DNA of 64,000 bases, taken from assembly GCF_016702655.1 (NCBI RefSeq), contig NZ_JADJDO010000009.1:1-64000 (forward strand). The letters are read 5' to 3'. Below the pieces are notes generated by a model that was not told the DNA's origin, did no database searches, and saw nothing but the letters and a program-made list of their open reading frames with translations. The stretch comes from Ideonella sp. GTDB taxonomy: Bacteria > Pseudomonadota > Gammaproteobacteria > Burkholderiales > Burkholderiaceae_C. The first letter of the stretch is position 1. Each line of letters opens with the position of its first letter. Shown here piece by piece: positions 1 through 8,379 of this stretch. Made by a program: the position numbers and the translations under genes.

Positions 1-397
1 CGGCGACTCGCTCAGCGATCGGCTCGCCCTCTGCCGCCTTTGCCTTGCGCTGCTCTTGGAAGATCTTGACCCAGCGCAGGAACACCTCTCGAGCCTGCAC
101 AGTGGTCAGGCTCGTCGAACGCCCCCGTTCAGTGAGACTCCAGACCCCGCGCTTCGACGAGTCTATGAGCCCCTCCCGGACCAGGTAGAACCGCGCCCAC
201 GCAACCTGGTTTCGGAATCGGGACTCACCGGACGGCAGAAGGTCGTTCTGAACCTCGTCCGTAACCGACAGGTCAGCGGCAATCTGCTCGGTAACTTCAT
301 CCGGCTTGCCAGAGCCCCCGAGCTTGCGCAATGCATCAAGGACTGGACCGAAGTACCGGACGAACTGGGCTCCCTCGTCGCTCTTGCGCTTTGCCAT
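1..397 (-). CDS. Mrr-like restriction protein, N-terminal domain (cut by window edge)
   Basis: The reading frame starts at an ATG at 397 on the minus strand and runs off the left edge without a stop, giving 132 codons. The translation reads as the winged-helix N-terminal domain of Mrr-type restriction proteins: an opening helix with VLDALRKLGGSGKPDEV, the core FRNQVAWARFYLVREGLID and the wing SSKRGVWSLTERG. In this family the domain precedes a PD-(D/E)XK nuclease that cuts modified DNA; that nuclease would lie outside the window and is not seen. The tail of the visible part is charged and linker-like (QEQRKAKAAEGEP). No partner genes are visible on this side, so whether it is a full Mrr or another protein carrying the same domain stays open. 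Confidence 0.8.
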   Translation of the reverse strand, partial: MAKRKSDEGAQFVRYFGPVLDALRKLGGSGKPDEVTEQIAADLSVTDEVQNDLLPSGESRFRNQVAWARFYLVREGLIDSSKRGVWSLTERGRSTSLTTVQAREVFLRWVKIFQEQRKAKAAEGEPIAERVA

Positions 398-846
398 GCT
401 GAATGGTAGCGGACAGCATGTCATGCGCGGCAGCACTCGGACCTATCAGCCTGCGCCGGTCCGAACGTGATGCAGGCCAACGCGACTCGCGCGGCCGGGC
501 TCCTTGCGCGGGCACGCGTGGACCAGCACCAGCGGGCGGCCGGATACGCCTTCGTGGTACAACCGTCGCAGGGCCTCGGCGTGACCAGATCAGGCCGACG
601 GGGTGCCCTGCGCAGTGAAGTAGAGGCGGAGGCGATGGCCGCAGGCCAGCGCCGGGGGACATGAACGGAGCAGGGCACCCCGCCGGCCTGATCTCGCGCG
701 GCCGCCTGCATCGCGGCCGGAACGCCACGCCCATCGACGGCTGGCAGGCCATCCGATCCATTCGCCGCTGCCTGACTGATCACGAAATCGCATTGGAGGA
801 ACCATCGCTGGAGTGGCGAACGCAGTGCCCGCGATAATCCTGCGCC
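398..846. other. Gene-poor stretch with a large inverted repeat
   Basis: Between the divergent Mrr-like gene and dedA there is no frame with a recognisable protein. Open frames on both strands have the skewed composition of high-GC shadow frames. The only clear structure is the inverted repeat listed separately at 587-694. The dedA promoter and the promoter of the Mrr-like gene should both lie here, but I cannot place them. Confidence 0.5.
587..694. repeat. 24-bp inverted repeat with a 60-nt spacer
   Basis: Positions 587-610 and 671-694 are reverse complements over 24 bp with a single mismatch; the core of the arm is CGGGGTGCCCTG. The arms encode the same peptide piece (SGRRGAL) on opposite strands. 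The spacer of 60 nt is too long for a rho-independent terminator, so this may be the remains of a small mobile element or of an inverted duplication. Confidence 0.7.
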
Positions 847-1497
847 ATGGACCTCGTTGCCTTCCTGATCGACTTCATCCTGCATGTCGACAAGCATCTC
901 TTCGCCTTCGTGCAGACCTACGGGACCTGGGTCTACGCGCTGCTGTTCGCGATCATCTTCGTCGAGACCGGCGTCGTCGTGATGCCCTTCCTGCCCGGCG
1001 ACTCGCTGCTGTTCGTCGTCGGCGCGCTGTGCGGCGCGGGGATGATGAACTTTCCGTTCACGGTTGCGCTGCTGACCGCGGCGGCGATCCTCGGCAACCA
1101 GAGCAACTACGCGATCGGGCGCTTCTTCGGGCCGCGCGTGTTCCAGTGGGAAAACTCGCGCTGGTTCAACAAGCGCGCCTTCGACCAGGCGCACGCGTTC
1201 TACGAAAAGTACGGTGGCATCACGATCGTGCTCGCGCGCTTCATGCCCTTCCTGCGCACCTTCGCGCCCTTCGTCGCCGGCGTCGCGCAGATGACGCGCT
1301 CCAAGTTCAGCTTCTACGACGTGACCGGCGGCGCGCTGTGGGTCGGCGGCATCACCACGGCGGGCTACCTGTTCGGCAACCTGCCCTGGGTGAAGGAGAA
1401 CCTCGACAAGATCATCTGGGGCGCGATCCTGATCCCGGGGGCGATCGTTCTCTTCGGCGCCTGGCGCGCGCGGCGCAAGGCGGCTGCCAGCGTCTGA
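847..1497 (+). CDS. dedA: DedA family inner-membrane protein
   Basis: A 216-residue membrane protein of the DedA/VTT family, close to the usual family length. The N-terminal part carries the first hydrophobic segments (VYALLFAIIFVETGVVV), followed by the re-entrant motif MPFLPGDSLLF, a second hydrophobic block around residues 65-85, the motif FARFMPFLRTFAPFVAG (reading LARFMPFLRTFAPFVAG) near 130-150 and a final helix before a basic tail (WRARRKAAA). Family members act in the inner membrane in proton-motive-force maintenance and, in some cases, as undecaprenyl-phosphate or other lipid flippases; the substrate here cannot be told. The gene is convergent with the esterase, whose stop codon begins two bases after this one ends, so the two probably share a termination region. 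Confidence 0.95.
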   Translation: MDLVAFLIDFILHVDKHLFAFVQTYGTWVYALLFAIIFVETGVVVMPFLPGDSLLFVVGALCGAGMMNFPFTVALLTAAAILGNQSNYAIGRFFGPRVFQWENSRWFNKRAFDQAHAFYEKYGGITIVLARFMPFLRTFAPFVAGVAQMTRSKFSFYDVTGGALWVGGITTAGYLFGNLPWVKENLDKIIWGAILIPGAIVLFGAWRARRKAAASV

Positions 1498-1498
1498 T

Positions 1499-2443
1499 TC
1501 ACTCGGCGAACGCTCGCCGAAGCTCGGCGGCGCAGATCGCCACCGCCGCGTTTGCCTCGTCGAGCACCCGGCCCATCGTGATGAAGCCGTGGATCTGGCG
1601 CTCGAAGCAGATGTGCGTCGCGCGGTTGCCGGCCTCGGACAGGCGCTGCGCGTACTGCAGCCCTTCGTCGCGCAGCGGGTCGTAGCCGGCGGTCAGCACG
1701 AATGCCGGCGGCAGCCGCGAATGATCGCGGTGCAGCAGCGGCGAGGCGCGCCAGTCGGCGTCGTGCGCGTCGCCGCCGAGATAGTGGTCGTGGAAGTACG
1801 CAATCGTGTCACGCGTCAGCAGATAGCCCTCGCCGTTGACGCGGTGCGACTCCGCCTGGCGGCGCTGGTCGGTCGCCGGGTAGATCAGCAACTGGCAGGC
1901 GAGCGCCATCGCGCCACCCGCATCGCGCGCGGCGAGCGCAACCACCGCAGCCAGATTGGCGCCGGCGCTGTCGCCCCCCACGGCGATCCGGTCGCGGTCG
2001 AGCGCCAGCACTTCGGCGTTGCGCCAGACCCAGTCGGTGGCGCCGATGCAGTCGTCCACCGCGAGCGGAAAGCGGTGCTCGGGCGCGAGCCGATAGTCCA
2101 CCGACACCACCGCGCAGCCGGCCGCGTTGGCGAGCTCGCGGCACAGCACGTCGTGGGTGTCGAGGTCGCCGATGACCCAGCCGCCGCCGTGGAAGTAGAC
2201 CAGCACCGGCAGCTGCGTTGCAGGCGCGCAGCCGCGCGGCCGGTAGAGCCGCAGCGGAATCGCCCCGTGCGGGCCGTCGGCGGCGAGGTCGCGCACCAGC
2301 GCCACTTCGGGTGGCTCGGGTTGCGTGAAGGCGCGCCGCTCGCGGTAGAAGGCTCGCGCGTCGGCCGGCGAGAGCCGGTGCGTCGGCGGCAAGCCGCGCT
2401 CCTCGATCAGGTCGAGCAGCGCGCGGGCTTGGGGGTGGAGCAT
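1499..2443 (-). CDS. Alpha/beta hydrolase, hormone-sensitive-lipase-like esterase
   Basis: A 314-residue carboxylesterase of the HSL family (alpha/beta hydrolase fold 3). The oxyanion-hole motif HGGG is at residues 85-88, the nucleophile motif GDSAG at 157-161 with Ser159, the acid Asp255 in DPLRDEG and the base His285 in IHGF. The size and the order of motifs match typical bacterial members, which cleave short acyl esters in the cytoplasm; the natural substrate is unknown. I chose the ATG at 2443 because it is preceded by a strong GGGAGG ribosome site and begins the conserved N-terminal helix; the frame stays open for 63 codons upstream but that part is not conserved. It faces dedA tail to tail. 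Confidence 0.93.
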   Translation of the reverse strand: MLHPQARALLDLIEERGLPPTHRLSPADARAFYRERRAFTQPEPPEVALVRDLAADGPHGAIPLRLYRPRGCAPATQLPVLVYFHGGGWVIGDLDTHDVLCRELANAAGCAVVSVDYRLAPEHRFPLAVDDCIGATDWVWRNAEVLALDRDRIAVGGDSAGANLAAVVALAARDAGGAMALACQLLIYPATDQRRQAESHRVNGEGYLLTRDTIAYFHDHYLGGDAHDADWRASPLLHRDHSRLPPAFVLTAGYDPLRDEGLQYAQRLSEAGNRATHICFERQIHGFITMGRVLDEANAAVAICAAELRRAFAE

Positions 2444-2513
2444 GGGGCCTCCCTTCGTGGCGTCGGTCAATCGACTTCGCGAGCATACGGTCCGCGCCTG
2501 CCGCCGGTGGCCT

Positions 2514-3410
2514 TCAAGCGCCGGCCTGCCGGCGCACCTGCACCCTGGCCGTGAGGCCGATGAAGGCGTTCGGCGGGCCATACCAGCTGCCCGACACCGG
2601 CGCTGCATGCGCCGGGTCGCGCGCAACGCCAACGCGGATCAGCTGGTTGCCGCCGAGCAGGTTGTTGGTCGGATCGAACGGCACCCAGCCCGCCCCGGGC
2701 AAATAGGCCTGGAGCCAGGCGTGGGTGGCGCCGGCGCCCGTCACCGCGCTGCCGTCGGCAGATACGCCGTCGAGCGCAGGGTCGTACAGATAGCCCGACA
2801 CGAAGCGTGTCGCAATGCCCAGGCGCCGCGCCGCCTCCATCATCAGCAGTGCGAAGTCGCGGCAACTTCCGCTCTGCAACATGAGCGTCTGCAGCGGCGT
2901 CTGGGTACCTTCGGCGTCGCGCTCGGCGTAGACGAGCGTGTCGCGGATGTGCTGGTTCATCTGCACCAGCAGGTCGCGCGTGCCGGTCGGCCCGTCGGTG
3001 CGGATGAACTGGCGCGCCCAGGCAGTGAGCTCGCCCTTGGGGTCGTCGTAATGCGGGCGCAGGTAGTGCTCGAGGTCGAAGCGCTCCTCCACCGAATAGG
3101 CGAACGGGAAGATGTCGGCCACCGGCGCCAGCGGCAGTTCGAAGTAGTGGCTCAGCGCGTGCTCGATCGTGAACGAACAGGCGATGCGCAGTTCGGTGGC
3201 CGGCGCGATCGGCTGGACCAGCGCCACCGAGTTCGAGTGCGGATCCTGGATCATGCGCACGATCGCCTCGGGGCTGACCTGCAGGTCGGTCGCGAGCACG
3301 CGCAGGTCGTGGCTGTCGCGCGGACGGAACATCACGCGGTGTTCGCCGAAGGTCACCGGCTGGCGGTAGCGGTAGACGGTGGTGTGGACGATGTCGTAGC
3401 GGATGGGCAT
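2514..3410 (-). CDS. Transglutaminase-like cysteine protease family protein
   Basis: A 298-residue protein with the bacterial transglutaminase N-terminal region (residues 1-80, beginning IRYDIVHTTVYRYRQPV) and a transglutaminase/protease core. The catalytic triad can be read as Cys183 in LQSGSCRDFALLM, His230 in THAWLQAYLPG and Asp246 in GWVPFDPTNN. No signal peptide is seen. Proteins of this type are common in proteobacteria next to a large transglutaminase or circularly permuted ATP-grasp genes; those partners are not here. The ATG at 3410 was chosen because the conserved N-terminal beta strand starts immediately after it. It lies 46 nt downstream of the flavin oxidoreductase gene on the same strand and may be cotranscribed. 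Confidence 0.92.
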   Translation of the reverse strand: MPIRYDIVHTTVYRYRQPVTFGEHRVMFRPRDSHDLRVLATDLQVSPEAIVRMIQDPHSNSVALVQPIAPATELRIACSFTIEHALSHYFELPLAPVADIFPFAYSVEERFDLEHYLRPHYDDPKGELTAWARQFIRTDGPTGTRDLLVQMNQHIRDTLVYAERDAEGTQTPLQTLMLQSGSCRDFALLMMEAARRLGIATRFVSGYLYDPALDGVSADGSAVTGAGATHAWLQAYLPGAGWVPFDPTNNLLGGNQLIRVGVARDPAHAAPVSGSWYGPPNAFIGLTARVQVRRQAGA

Positions 3411-3456
3411 GGGCGGGACGGGGTCGAGCACCCCCCGTCGCAAAGGGAACGCTGCG

Positions 3457-4836
3457 TCATCGTAGCGGCTCCAGGCCTTCGAGCAGCGCCGGCAGCAGTT
3501 CCGACACCGTCGGGTGGATGTGCATGCCACGTGCGAACACGCTGGCCGGCTGGCGCGCCGTCATCACTTCGAGGATTGCGTGGATCACCTCGTCACCGTG
3601 CACGCCCAGGATCGCGGCACCGAGAATCTCGCGGTTGTCGGCGGCGACCGCGATCTTCATGAAGCCCGCCGTCTCGCCCATCTCGAGCGCGCGGCCCACG
3701 CGCGACATCGGCATCTTCGCCACCAGCGCCGGGCGGCCGCTGGCGCGCACCTGGGCCAGGGTCATGCCCACGCGCCCGAGCGGCGGGTCGATGAAGAGCG
3801 CGTAGGCGGGAATCCGATCGCCGACCTTGCGCGAGGCGCCGTCGAACAGGTTGGCGGCGACGATCTCGTAGTCGTTCCAGCTCGTGTGCGTGAACGCGCC
3901 GCGGCCGTTGCAGTCGCCGAGCGCGTAGACGCCTTCGGCGGTGGTCGCGAGACCATCGTCGACAACGATGTAGCCGCGCGCGTCGGTCTGGATGCCGGCT
4001 TCGTGCAGGCCGAGGTCGTGCGTGTTCGGCACCCTGCCCGTCGCGATCAGGATGTGCGAGCCGGCTACTTCGGGCGGTCCGTCGCCGCAGGCTACCCCGA
4101 TCGCCATCTGGTCGCCCTGGCGCTGCAGCGCGATGCACTGCGCCCCGAGTCGAAACTCGACACCTTCACCGGCCAGGATCTCGCGGATCGCATCGGAGAC
4201 GTCTTCGTCCTCGCGCGCGATCAGGCGCGGCCCGGCCTCGACCACGGTGACCCGGCTGCCGAAGCGGCGATACATCTGTGCGAACTCGAGCCCGATGTAG
4301 CTGCCGCCGACGATGAGCAGGTGCTCGGGCAGCGCATCCAGATGCATGATGCGTTCGTTGTTCAGAAAGGGCACGTCGGCGATGCCCGGCATGTCGGGTA
4401 CCGCGGCACGGGCGCCGACATTGATGAAGATGCGCGGCGCCGCCAGTTCGCGCTCGCCGACGCGCAGGCGCTGCGGGGCGATGAAGCTCGCGTGCCCCTC
4501 GATCACCGTCACATTGGCCGCACCGTCCAGCCATGCGCGCACGCCGTCGCGCGCCTTGCGCACCACGCCGTCCTTGCGCGCCTTCACCAGCGCCATGTCG
4601 ACGCCGACCTCGCCCTGCAGGCGCACGCCGTAGTCCAGCGCATGGCGCGCGACATGGGCCGCGCGGGCGCTGGCAACGAGGGTCTTGGTCGGCACGCAGC
4701 CGTTGTTGACGCAGGTGCCGCCGAAGCGATGGCGCTCGATGATCGCAGTCTTCAGGCCTTGCCTGCCGCAGCGCACGGCGAGCGCCGGACCGGCCTGGCC
4801 GGCACCGATGACGATGGCATCGAACTGTTCGGTCAT
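3457..4836 (-). CDS. Class I pyridine nucleotide-disulfide oxidoreductase (mercuric reductase/Lpd-like)
   Basis: A 459-residue FAD flavoprotein. The N-terminal FAD motif is VIGAGQAGPALA (residues 9-20), followed by the redox-active disulfide in GGTCVNNGCVPTKT (Cys42 and Cys47). A second dinucleotide fold begins at LIVGGSYIGLEFAQMYRRFG, and an FAD-binding GVYALGDCNGRGAFTH segment and the C-terminal dimerisation domain with a His-Pro motif (HIHPTVSELLP) follow. There is no N-terminal heavy-metal domain and no vicinal C-terminal Cys pair, so mercury reduction is unlikely; it may reduce another disulfide or quinone. Genes of this type are often annotated as FAD-containing oxidoreductases. It is upstream of the transglutaminase gene on the same strand. 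Confidence 0.92.
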   Translation of the reverse strand: MTEQFDAIVIGAGQAGPALAVRCGRQGLKTAIIERHRFGGTCVNNGCVPTKTLVASARAAHVARHALDYGVRLQGEVGVDMALVKARKDGVVRKARDGVRAWLDGAANVTVIEGHASFIAPQRLRVGERELAAPRIFINVGARAAVPDMPGIADVPFLNNERIMHLDALPEHLLIVGGSYIGLEFAQMYRRFGSRVTVVEAGPRLIAREDEDVSDAIREILAGEGVEFRLGAQCIALQRQGDQMAIGVACGDGPPEVAGSHILIATGRVPNTHDLGLHEAGIQTDARGYIVVDDGLATTAEGVYALGDCNGRGAFTHTSWNDYEIVAANLFDGASRKVGDRIPAYALFIDPPLGRVGMTLAQVRASGRPALVAKMPMSRVGRALEMGETAGFMKIAVAADNREILGAAILGVHGDEVIHAILEVMTARQPASVFARGMHIHPTVSELLPALLEGLEPLR

Positions 4837-4864
4837 GTCGGCCCCTCGCCCGATGAGTACATCG

Positions 4865-4985
4865 GTCGGCCTTGCAGGCCGCGCCGAGCCAGAGGCTCGG
4901 CCCCCGAGGGGATGCGGGCCGGCGAGGGGATGCGGGCCGGCTTGGGAGCGGCCCGGCGCTCGGCCCGCGGCGCAGCGGTTGACAC
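4865..4985. repeat. GC-rich intergenic repeat block with an 18-bp tandem duplication
   Basis: This spacer between amiC and the flavin oxidoreductase holds two identical tandem copies of an 18-bp unit at 4906-4923 and 4924-4941 (unit GAGGGGATGCGGGCCGGC). Directly after it, 4941-4958 is the reverse complement of CGCCGGGCCGCTCCCAAG, which also occurs at 43116-43133. It belongs to the dispersed repeat family described in the findings. Confidence 0.7.
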
Positions 4986-5025
4986 AGGGTATCTCATGGT
5001 CCTGCCTCCTGTGTGCTCACCGTCG

Positions 5026-6363
5026 TCAAAGCGCGCGGCTGCGCGCCAGCGGCGGGTTGCGCGCAAAGTAGCGTTGCACGCCGGCGGAGAGCGCGTCGGC
5101 AAGTTCGGCCTGGTAGGCCGGATCGCGCAGGCGTGCCTCCTCCTCGGGGTTGGAGATGAACGCCGTTTCGACCAGGATGGAGGGAATGTCGGGCGCCTTC
5201 AGCACCGCGAAGCCGGCTTGCTCGACGCGCGCCTTGTGCAGCCGGCCGACCTTGCCGATGCGCGAGAGCACCTCGCTGCCGAGCTTCAGGCTGTCCTTGA
5301 TCTGCGCCGCGGTGCTCATGTCGACCAGCGTGCGCATCACGTGCGCGTCTTTCGCCTTGAGGTTGACGCCGCCCACCAGATCGGCAGCGTTCTCGCGCTC
5401 GGCCATCCAGCGCGCGGCGCTGCTGCTCGCGCCCTTGTCGGACAGCGCAAACACCGACGCCCCGCGCGCCTGCGGCGTGAAGAAGGCGTCGGCGTGGACC
5501 GAGATGAACAGGTCGGCCTGCACGCGCCGCGCCTTGGCCACGCGCTGGTGCAGCGGGACGAAGAAGTCGGCGTCGCGCGTCAGCATCGCGCGCATGCCGG
5601 GCACCGCGTTCAGGCGCTCGCGCAACTGGAGCGCGATCGCGAGCACGACATCCTTCTCGCGCAGGCCGCTCGGGCCGACGGCGCCCGGGTCTTCGCCGCC
5701 GTGGCCGGGGTCGATGGCGACGATGACGAGGCGGTCGATGCGGCTTTGCGCCATCGCCGGTGGCTCGGGCGGCGGCGCCGGCGTCTGGCGCACCGGCGCC
5801 GATGCCGGGCCGGCCGGCGGCAAGGCCGGCAACGGCTTGTCGATGCGGCCGATCAGCTCGCCGAGCGCGTCGCGCACTGCGGCCGCGGCCTGCTGCTCGG
5901 CGAGCTCCTTCTCGCGCACCAGCGCCAGCAGCGGGTCCGGCGGCGTGGTCGGGTAGAGGTCGAACACCAGCCGCCAGCGGTACGCCGCCACCGGCGCGAG
6001 CGTGAACACCTGCGGCGCGCAATGCTGCTTCAAGTCGAACACCAGGCGCACGACGCGCGGCAGGTTCTGCCCCACCCGAACGCCGGCGATGAACGGATCG
6101 TCGCTGCCGACCTTGCCGACGAGCTCGCGCAGCGCCGGGCTGAGCTCGAGGCCGTCGATATCGACCACCAGGCGCGACGGGCTGTCGGCAACGAAGTGCT
6201 TCGCCGACAGCTCGGCGTCGGACTCGATGGTCACGCGCGTGTACTCGTCGGCCGGCCAGACACGCACTGCGACGATCGTTGCGCCCCAGGCCAGTTCGCG
6301 CACGCCGAGCAGCAGCGCGAGCGTGCCGCCGCGTTGCACCAGGGCGCGCCGCGACAGGGTCAC
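5026..6363 (-). CDS. amiC: N-acetylmuramoyl-L-alanine amidase (AmiC type)
   Basis: A 445-residue peptidoglycan amidase that cuts the bond between MurNAc and the stem peptide during daughter-cell separation in the periplasm. The N-terminus (SRRALVQ followed by a hydrophobic stretch) resembles a twin-arginine signal, as in E. coli AmiC. An AMIN domain covers about residues 30-130, then a proline-rich linker near 200-215, then the zinc amidase domain starting at VIVAIDPGHGGEDPGAVG with the metal residues in DPGHGGED and LREKD, and ending at ILVETAFISNPEEEARL. It starts with GTG at 6363, whose GTGA overlaps the tsaE stop, so the two genes are translationally coupled, a frequent arrangement in proteobacteria. 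Confidence 0.95.
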   Translation of the reverse strand: MTLSRRALVQRGGTLALLLGVRELAWGATIVAVRVWPADEYTRVTIESDAELSAKHFVADSPSRLVVDIDGLELSPALRELVGKVGSDDPFIAGVRVGQNLPRVVRLVFDLKQHCAPQVFTLAPVAAYRWRLVFDLYPTTPPDPLLALVREKELAEQQAAAAVRDALGELIGRIDKPLPALPPAGPASAPVRQTPAPPPEPPAMAQSRIDRLVIVAIDPGHGGEDPGAVGPSGLREKDVVLAIALQLRERLNAVPGMRAMLTRDADFFVPLHQRVAKARRVQADLFISVHADAFFTPQARGASVFALSDKGASSSAARWMAERENAADLVGGVNLKAKDAHVMRTLVDMSTAAQIKDSLKLGSEVLSRIGKVGRLHKARVEQAGFAVLKAPDIPSILVETAFISNPEEEARLRDPAYQAELADALSAGVQRYFARNPPLARSRAL

Positions 6364-6850
6364 GCCAGCAGCTCCAGCCCGCGCGCGCTGCAGGCGCTGA
6401 AGGTCGCGCTGCGGTGCTCGCCGTCGGCGCCGATCGCGATCGCGATGCGCAGGTCGGGTTCCGGCAGCAGCCCTTCGGCCTTTCGGGCCATTCGGCGATC
6501 TTCAGGCCCGGCCCGGCATAGATGTCGCGAAATCCCGCGTCCTCCCATTCCTGCGCGTCGTCGAAGCGGAAGAAATCGAAGTGGTAGGCCGCGCCGCCGG
6601 GCAGCTCGTAAGGCTCCATCAAGGCGTAGCTCGGGCTCTTCACGCGGCCCTGTACGCCGAGCGCATGCAGCAGGTGGCGCACGAAGGTCGTCTTGCCTGC
6701 GCCGAGCGGGCCGCTCAACTCGACCACCGCATCGCGCAGTGCCGGCCTGGCGGCCAGCGCTCGCGCCGACGCCGCGCAGGCCGCCTCGTCGCGCCACGCG
6801 GCGAAGCGGCTTCCTAGAATCGGCGCATGGCGTTTGTCGTCGGAGATCAA
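6360..6850 (-). pseudogene. tsaE: tRNA threonylcarbamoyladenosine biosynthesis ATPase TsaE, frameshifted
   Basis: TsaE is the P-loop ATPase of the TsaBDE complex that makes t6A37 in tRNA and is normally essential. The first part reads in one frame through the Walker A motif GPLGAGKTTFVRHLLHALG, KSPSYALMEPYEL and FDFFRFDDAQEWEDAG up to IAEWPER; the last part (EGLLPEPDLRIAIAIGADG to the stop) is in another frame. One missing G in the run near 6490 explains the break: restoring it gives EWPERAEGLLPEPDL. Because the gene should be essential, a sequencing or assembly error is as likely as a true mutation. The start is unsure: no ATG is in frame, and a TTG at 6850 is the outermost candidate, overlapping the divergent queG start. 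The stop overlaps the amiC start. Confidence 0.85.
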
Positions 6851-7924
6851 GCGGTGGATGGCGCGAAGTTGCTCGCGCAAGTGCGCGCATGGGCGCAGGA
6901 GCTTGGATTTTCCCAGATCGGCGTTGCCGGCGTCGACCTGGCTGGCGCCGAGCCCGGCCTGCTCGCCTGGCTCGCCGCAGGCTGGCATGGCGAGATGGGC
7001 TACATGGCCGCGCACGGCCTGAAGCGCGCGCGCCCGGCCGAGCTCGTGCCGGGCACGGTGTCGGTGATCACGGCGCGCATGGACTACCTGCCGCGCGCCG
7101 CGCCCGAAGGCTGGCAGGCCATCGAGTGGCGGCGCATCGCCGATCCCGCGCAGGCCACGGTCTCGATCTATGCCCGCGGCCGCGACTACCACAAGGTCAT
7201 CCGCGCGCGGCTGCAGACGCTTGCCGAGCGCATCGCCGCGACCATCGGGCCTTTCGGCCATCGCGTGTTCACCGACTCGGCGCCACTGCTCGAGGGCGAG
7301 CTCGCCGCGCGCAGCGGCATCGCCTGGCGCGGCAAGCACACGCTCGCGCTGCACCGCGAAGCCGGGTCGATGTTCTTCCTCGGCGAGATCTGCGTCGATA
7401 TCGCACTACCGCTCGCCGAGCCGGCGAGCGCGCACTGCGGCGAGTGCCGCGCCTGCCTCGACATCTGCCCGACGCAAGCCATCGTCGCACCCTACCGGCT
7501 CGACGCCAGGCGCTGCATCTCCTACCTGACGATCGAGCACCCGGGGCCGATTCCGGTCGAACTGCGCCCATCGATCGGCAACCGCATCTACGGCTGCGAC
7601 GACTGCCAGCTCGTCTGCCCATGGAACAAGTTCGCGCGCCGCAGCACGCTGCCCGACTTCGACGCGCGCGAGCTGCTCGCTAGCCCCACGCTGCTCGAGC
7701 TCTGGGCCTGGAGCGAGAGCGACTTCCTGCGCCGCACCGAGGGCAGCGCGATCCGGCGCATCGGCTGGGCGCGCTGGCGGCGCAACCTCGCGGTGGCGCT
7801 GGGCAACGCGCTGCGCGCAGGCGCCGATGGCGGCGTCAGGCGGGCCCTGGGCCAGGCCCTGGCGTCGACCGACGGCTTCGTCGCCGAGCATGTTGCATGG
7901 GCCCTGCAGCAGGGCGCTTGCTGA
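6827..7924 (+). CDS. queG: Epoxyqueuosine reductase QueG
   Basis: A 365-residue cobalamin-dependent iron-sulfur enzyme that reduces epoxyqueuosine to queuosine in tRNA, the last step of queuosine synthesis. The two [4Fe-4S] clusters are bound by CGECRACLDICPTQAIV and GCDDCQLVCPWNKFA, and the conserved RRCISYLTIEHPGPIP lies between them. A HEAT-like C-terminal part (WARWRRNLAVALGNALRAG onward) completes the normal length. The start at 6827 overlaps the likely start of the divergent tsaE; a GTG at 6854 is an alternative start that would avoid this. Side-by-side tsaE and queG, divergently transcribed, is a familiar order in betaproteobacteria. Confidence 0.96.
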   Translation: MAFVVGDQAVDGAKLLAQVRAWAQELGFSQIGVAGVDLAGAEPGLLAWLAAGWHGEMGYMAAHGLKRARPAELVPGTVSVITARMDYLPRAAPEGWQAIEWRRIADPAQATVSIYARGRDYHKVIRARLQTLAERIAATIGPFGHRVFTDSAPLLEGELAARSGIAWRGKHTLALHREAGSMFFLGEICVDIALPLAEPASAHCGECRACLDICPTQAIVAPYRLDARRCISYLTIEHPGPIPVELRPSIGNRIYGCDDCQLVCPWNKFARRSTLPDFDARELLASPTLLELWAWSESDFLRRTEGSAIRRIGWARWRRNLAVALGNALRAGADGGVRRALGQALASTDGFVAEHVAWALQQGAC

Positions 7925-7958
7925 GGCCGAACGCGGCGCACAGTCCCGAAGCGCCAAG

Positions 7959-8366
7959 CTACATCCAGAACGCAGCCGCCCAGCGTCCATTGTCGACATC
8001 CAGCCGTACCCGCCTTGGCGCGAGCTTTCGGACCGCGGGAGTATGCAACTCCATCTCCGGCTGCCGCCCGAGCCGCTCGGCGGCCTCCATCGTGCAGGCC
8101 GTCGATGTCACGGCACGAAAGTAGAGCTGGAACTTGTCGGTCACCGCTACCGTTGCCCGGCCCGGGGCCTCGTCATGGAAGTGCACGAACTTCTTGACGA
8201 GGCACGAGAAGTAGAGTTCCAGTTCGAGCACCAGGGGACGGGGCCTCTGGGCAAGCTCGCGTGCAGCCGCTCGGGTCCATTCGACGGCCACCGGTTTGCC
8301 GTTGACAAGCACCGTCGCCGTCGAATCGCGTCGCGGGATCAAGAGCTGCATGTCCGTTGAGTCCAT
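7959..8366 (-). CDS. Conserved hypothetical protein
   Basis: A 135-residue soluble protein of unknown function. I do not recognise a named domain. The sequence has the look of a real gene: balanced composition, an ATG start at 8366, hydrophobic-charged alternation (PLVLELELYFSCLVKKFVHFHDE), and a defined C-terminus ending LDVDNGRWAAAFWM. It opens MDSTDMQLLIPRR; a second ATG six codons in is also possible. It lies between queG (convergent) and the AhpD-like gene (same strand, 13 nt upstream), with which it may be cotranscribed. Confidence 0.7.
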   Translation of the reverse strand: MDSTDMQLLIPRRDSTATVLVNGKPVAVEWTRAAARELAQRPRPLVLELELYFSCLVKKFVHFHDEAPGRATVAVTDKFQLYFRAVTSTACTMEAAERLGRQPEMELHTPAVRKLAPRRVRLDVDNGRWAAAFWM

Positions 8367-8379
8367 GTTTGGCGAGTTG

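Noticed and set aside
421..1194. Minus-strand frame across the 5' half of dedA
   Set aside because: It covers a well-supported membrane protein gene and has no recognisable domain.
3457..4836. Mercuric reductase (mer operon)
   Set aside because: The redox disulfide is present, but there is no HMA domain, no C-terminal vicinal cysteines, and no merR, merT or merP genes nearby.
3514..7683. Open frame of about 1,390 codons on the plus strand
   Set aside because: It is the mirror of the flavin oxidoreductase, amiC, tsaE and part of queG; stops are rare in this frame only because of the high GC content.
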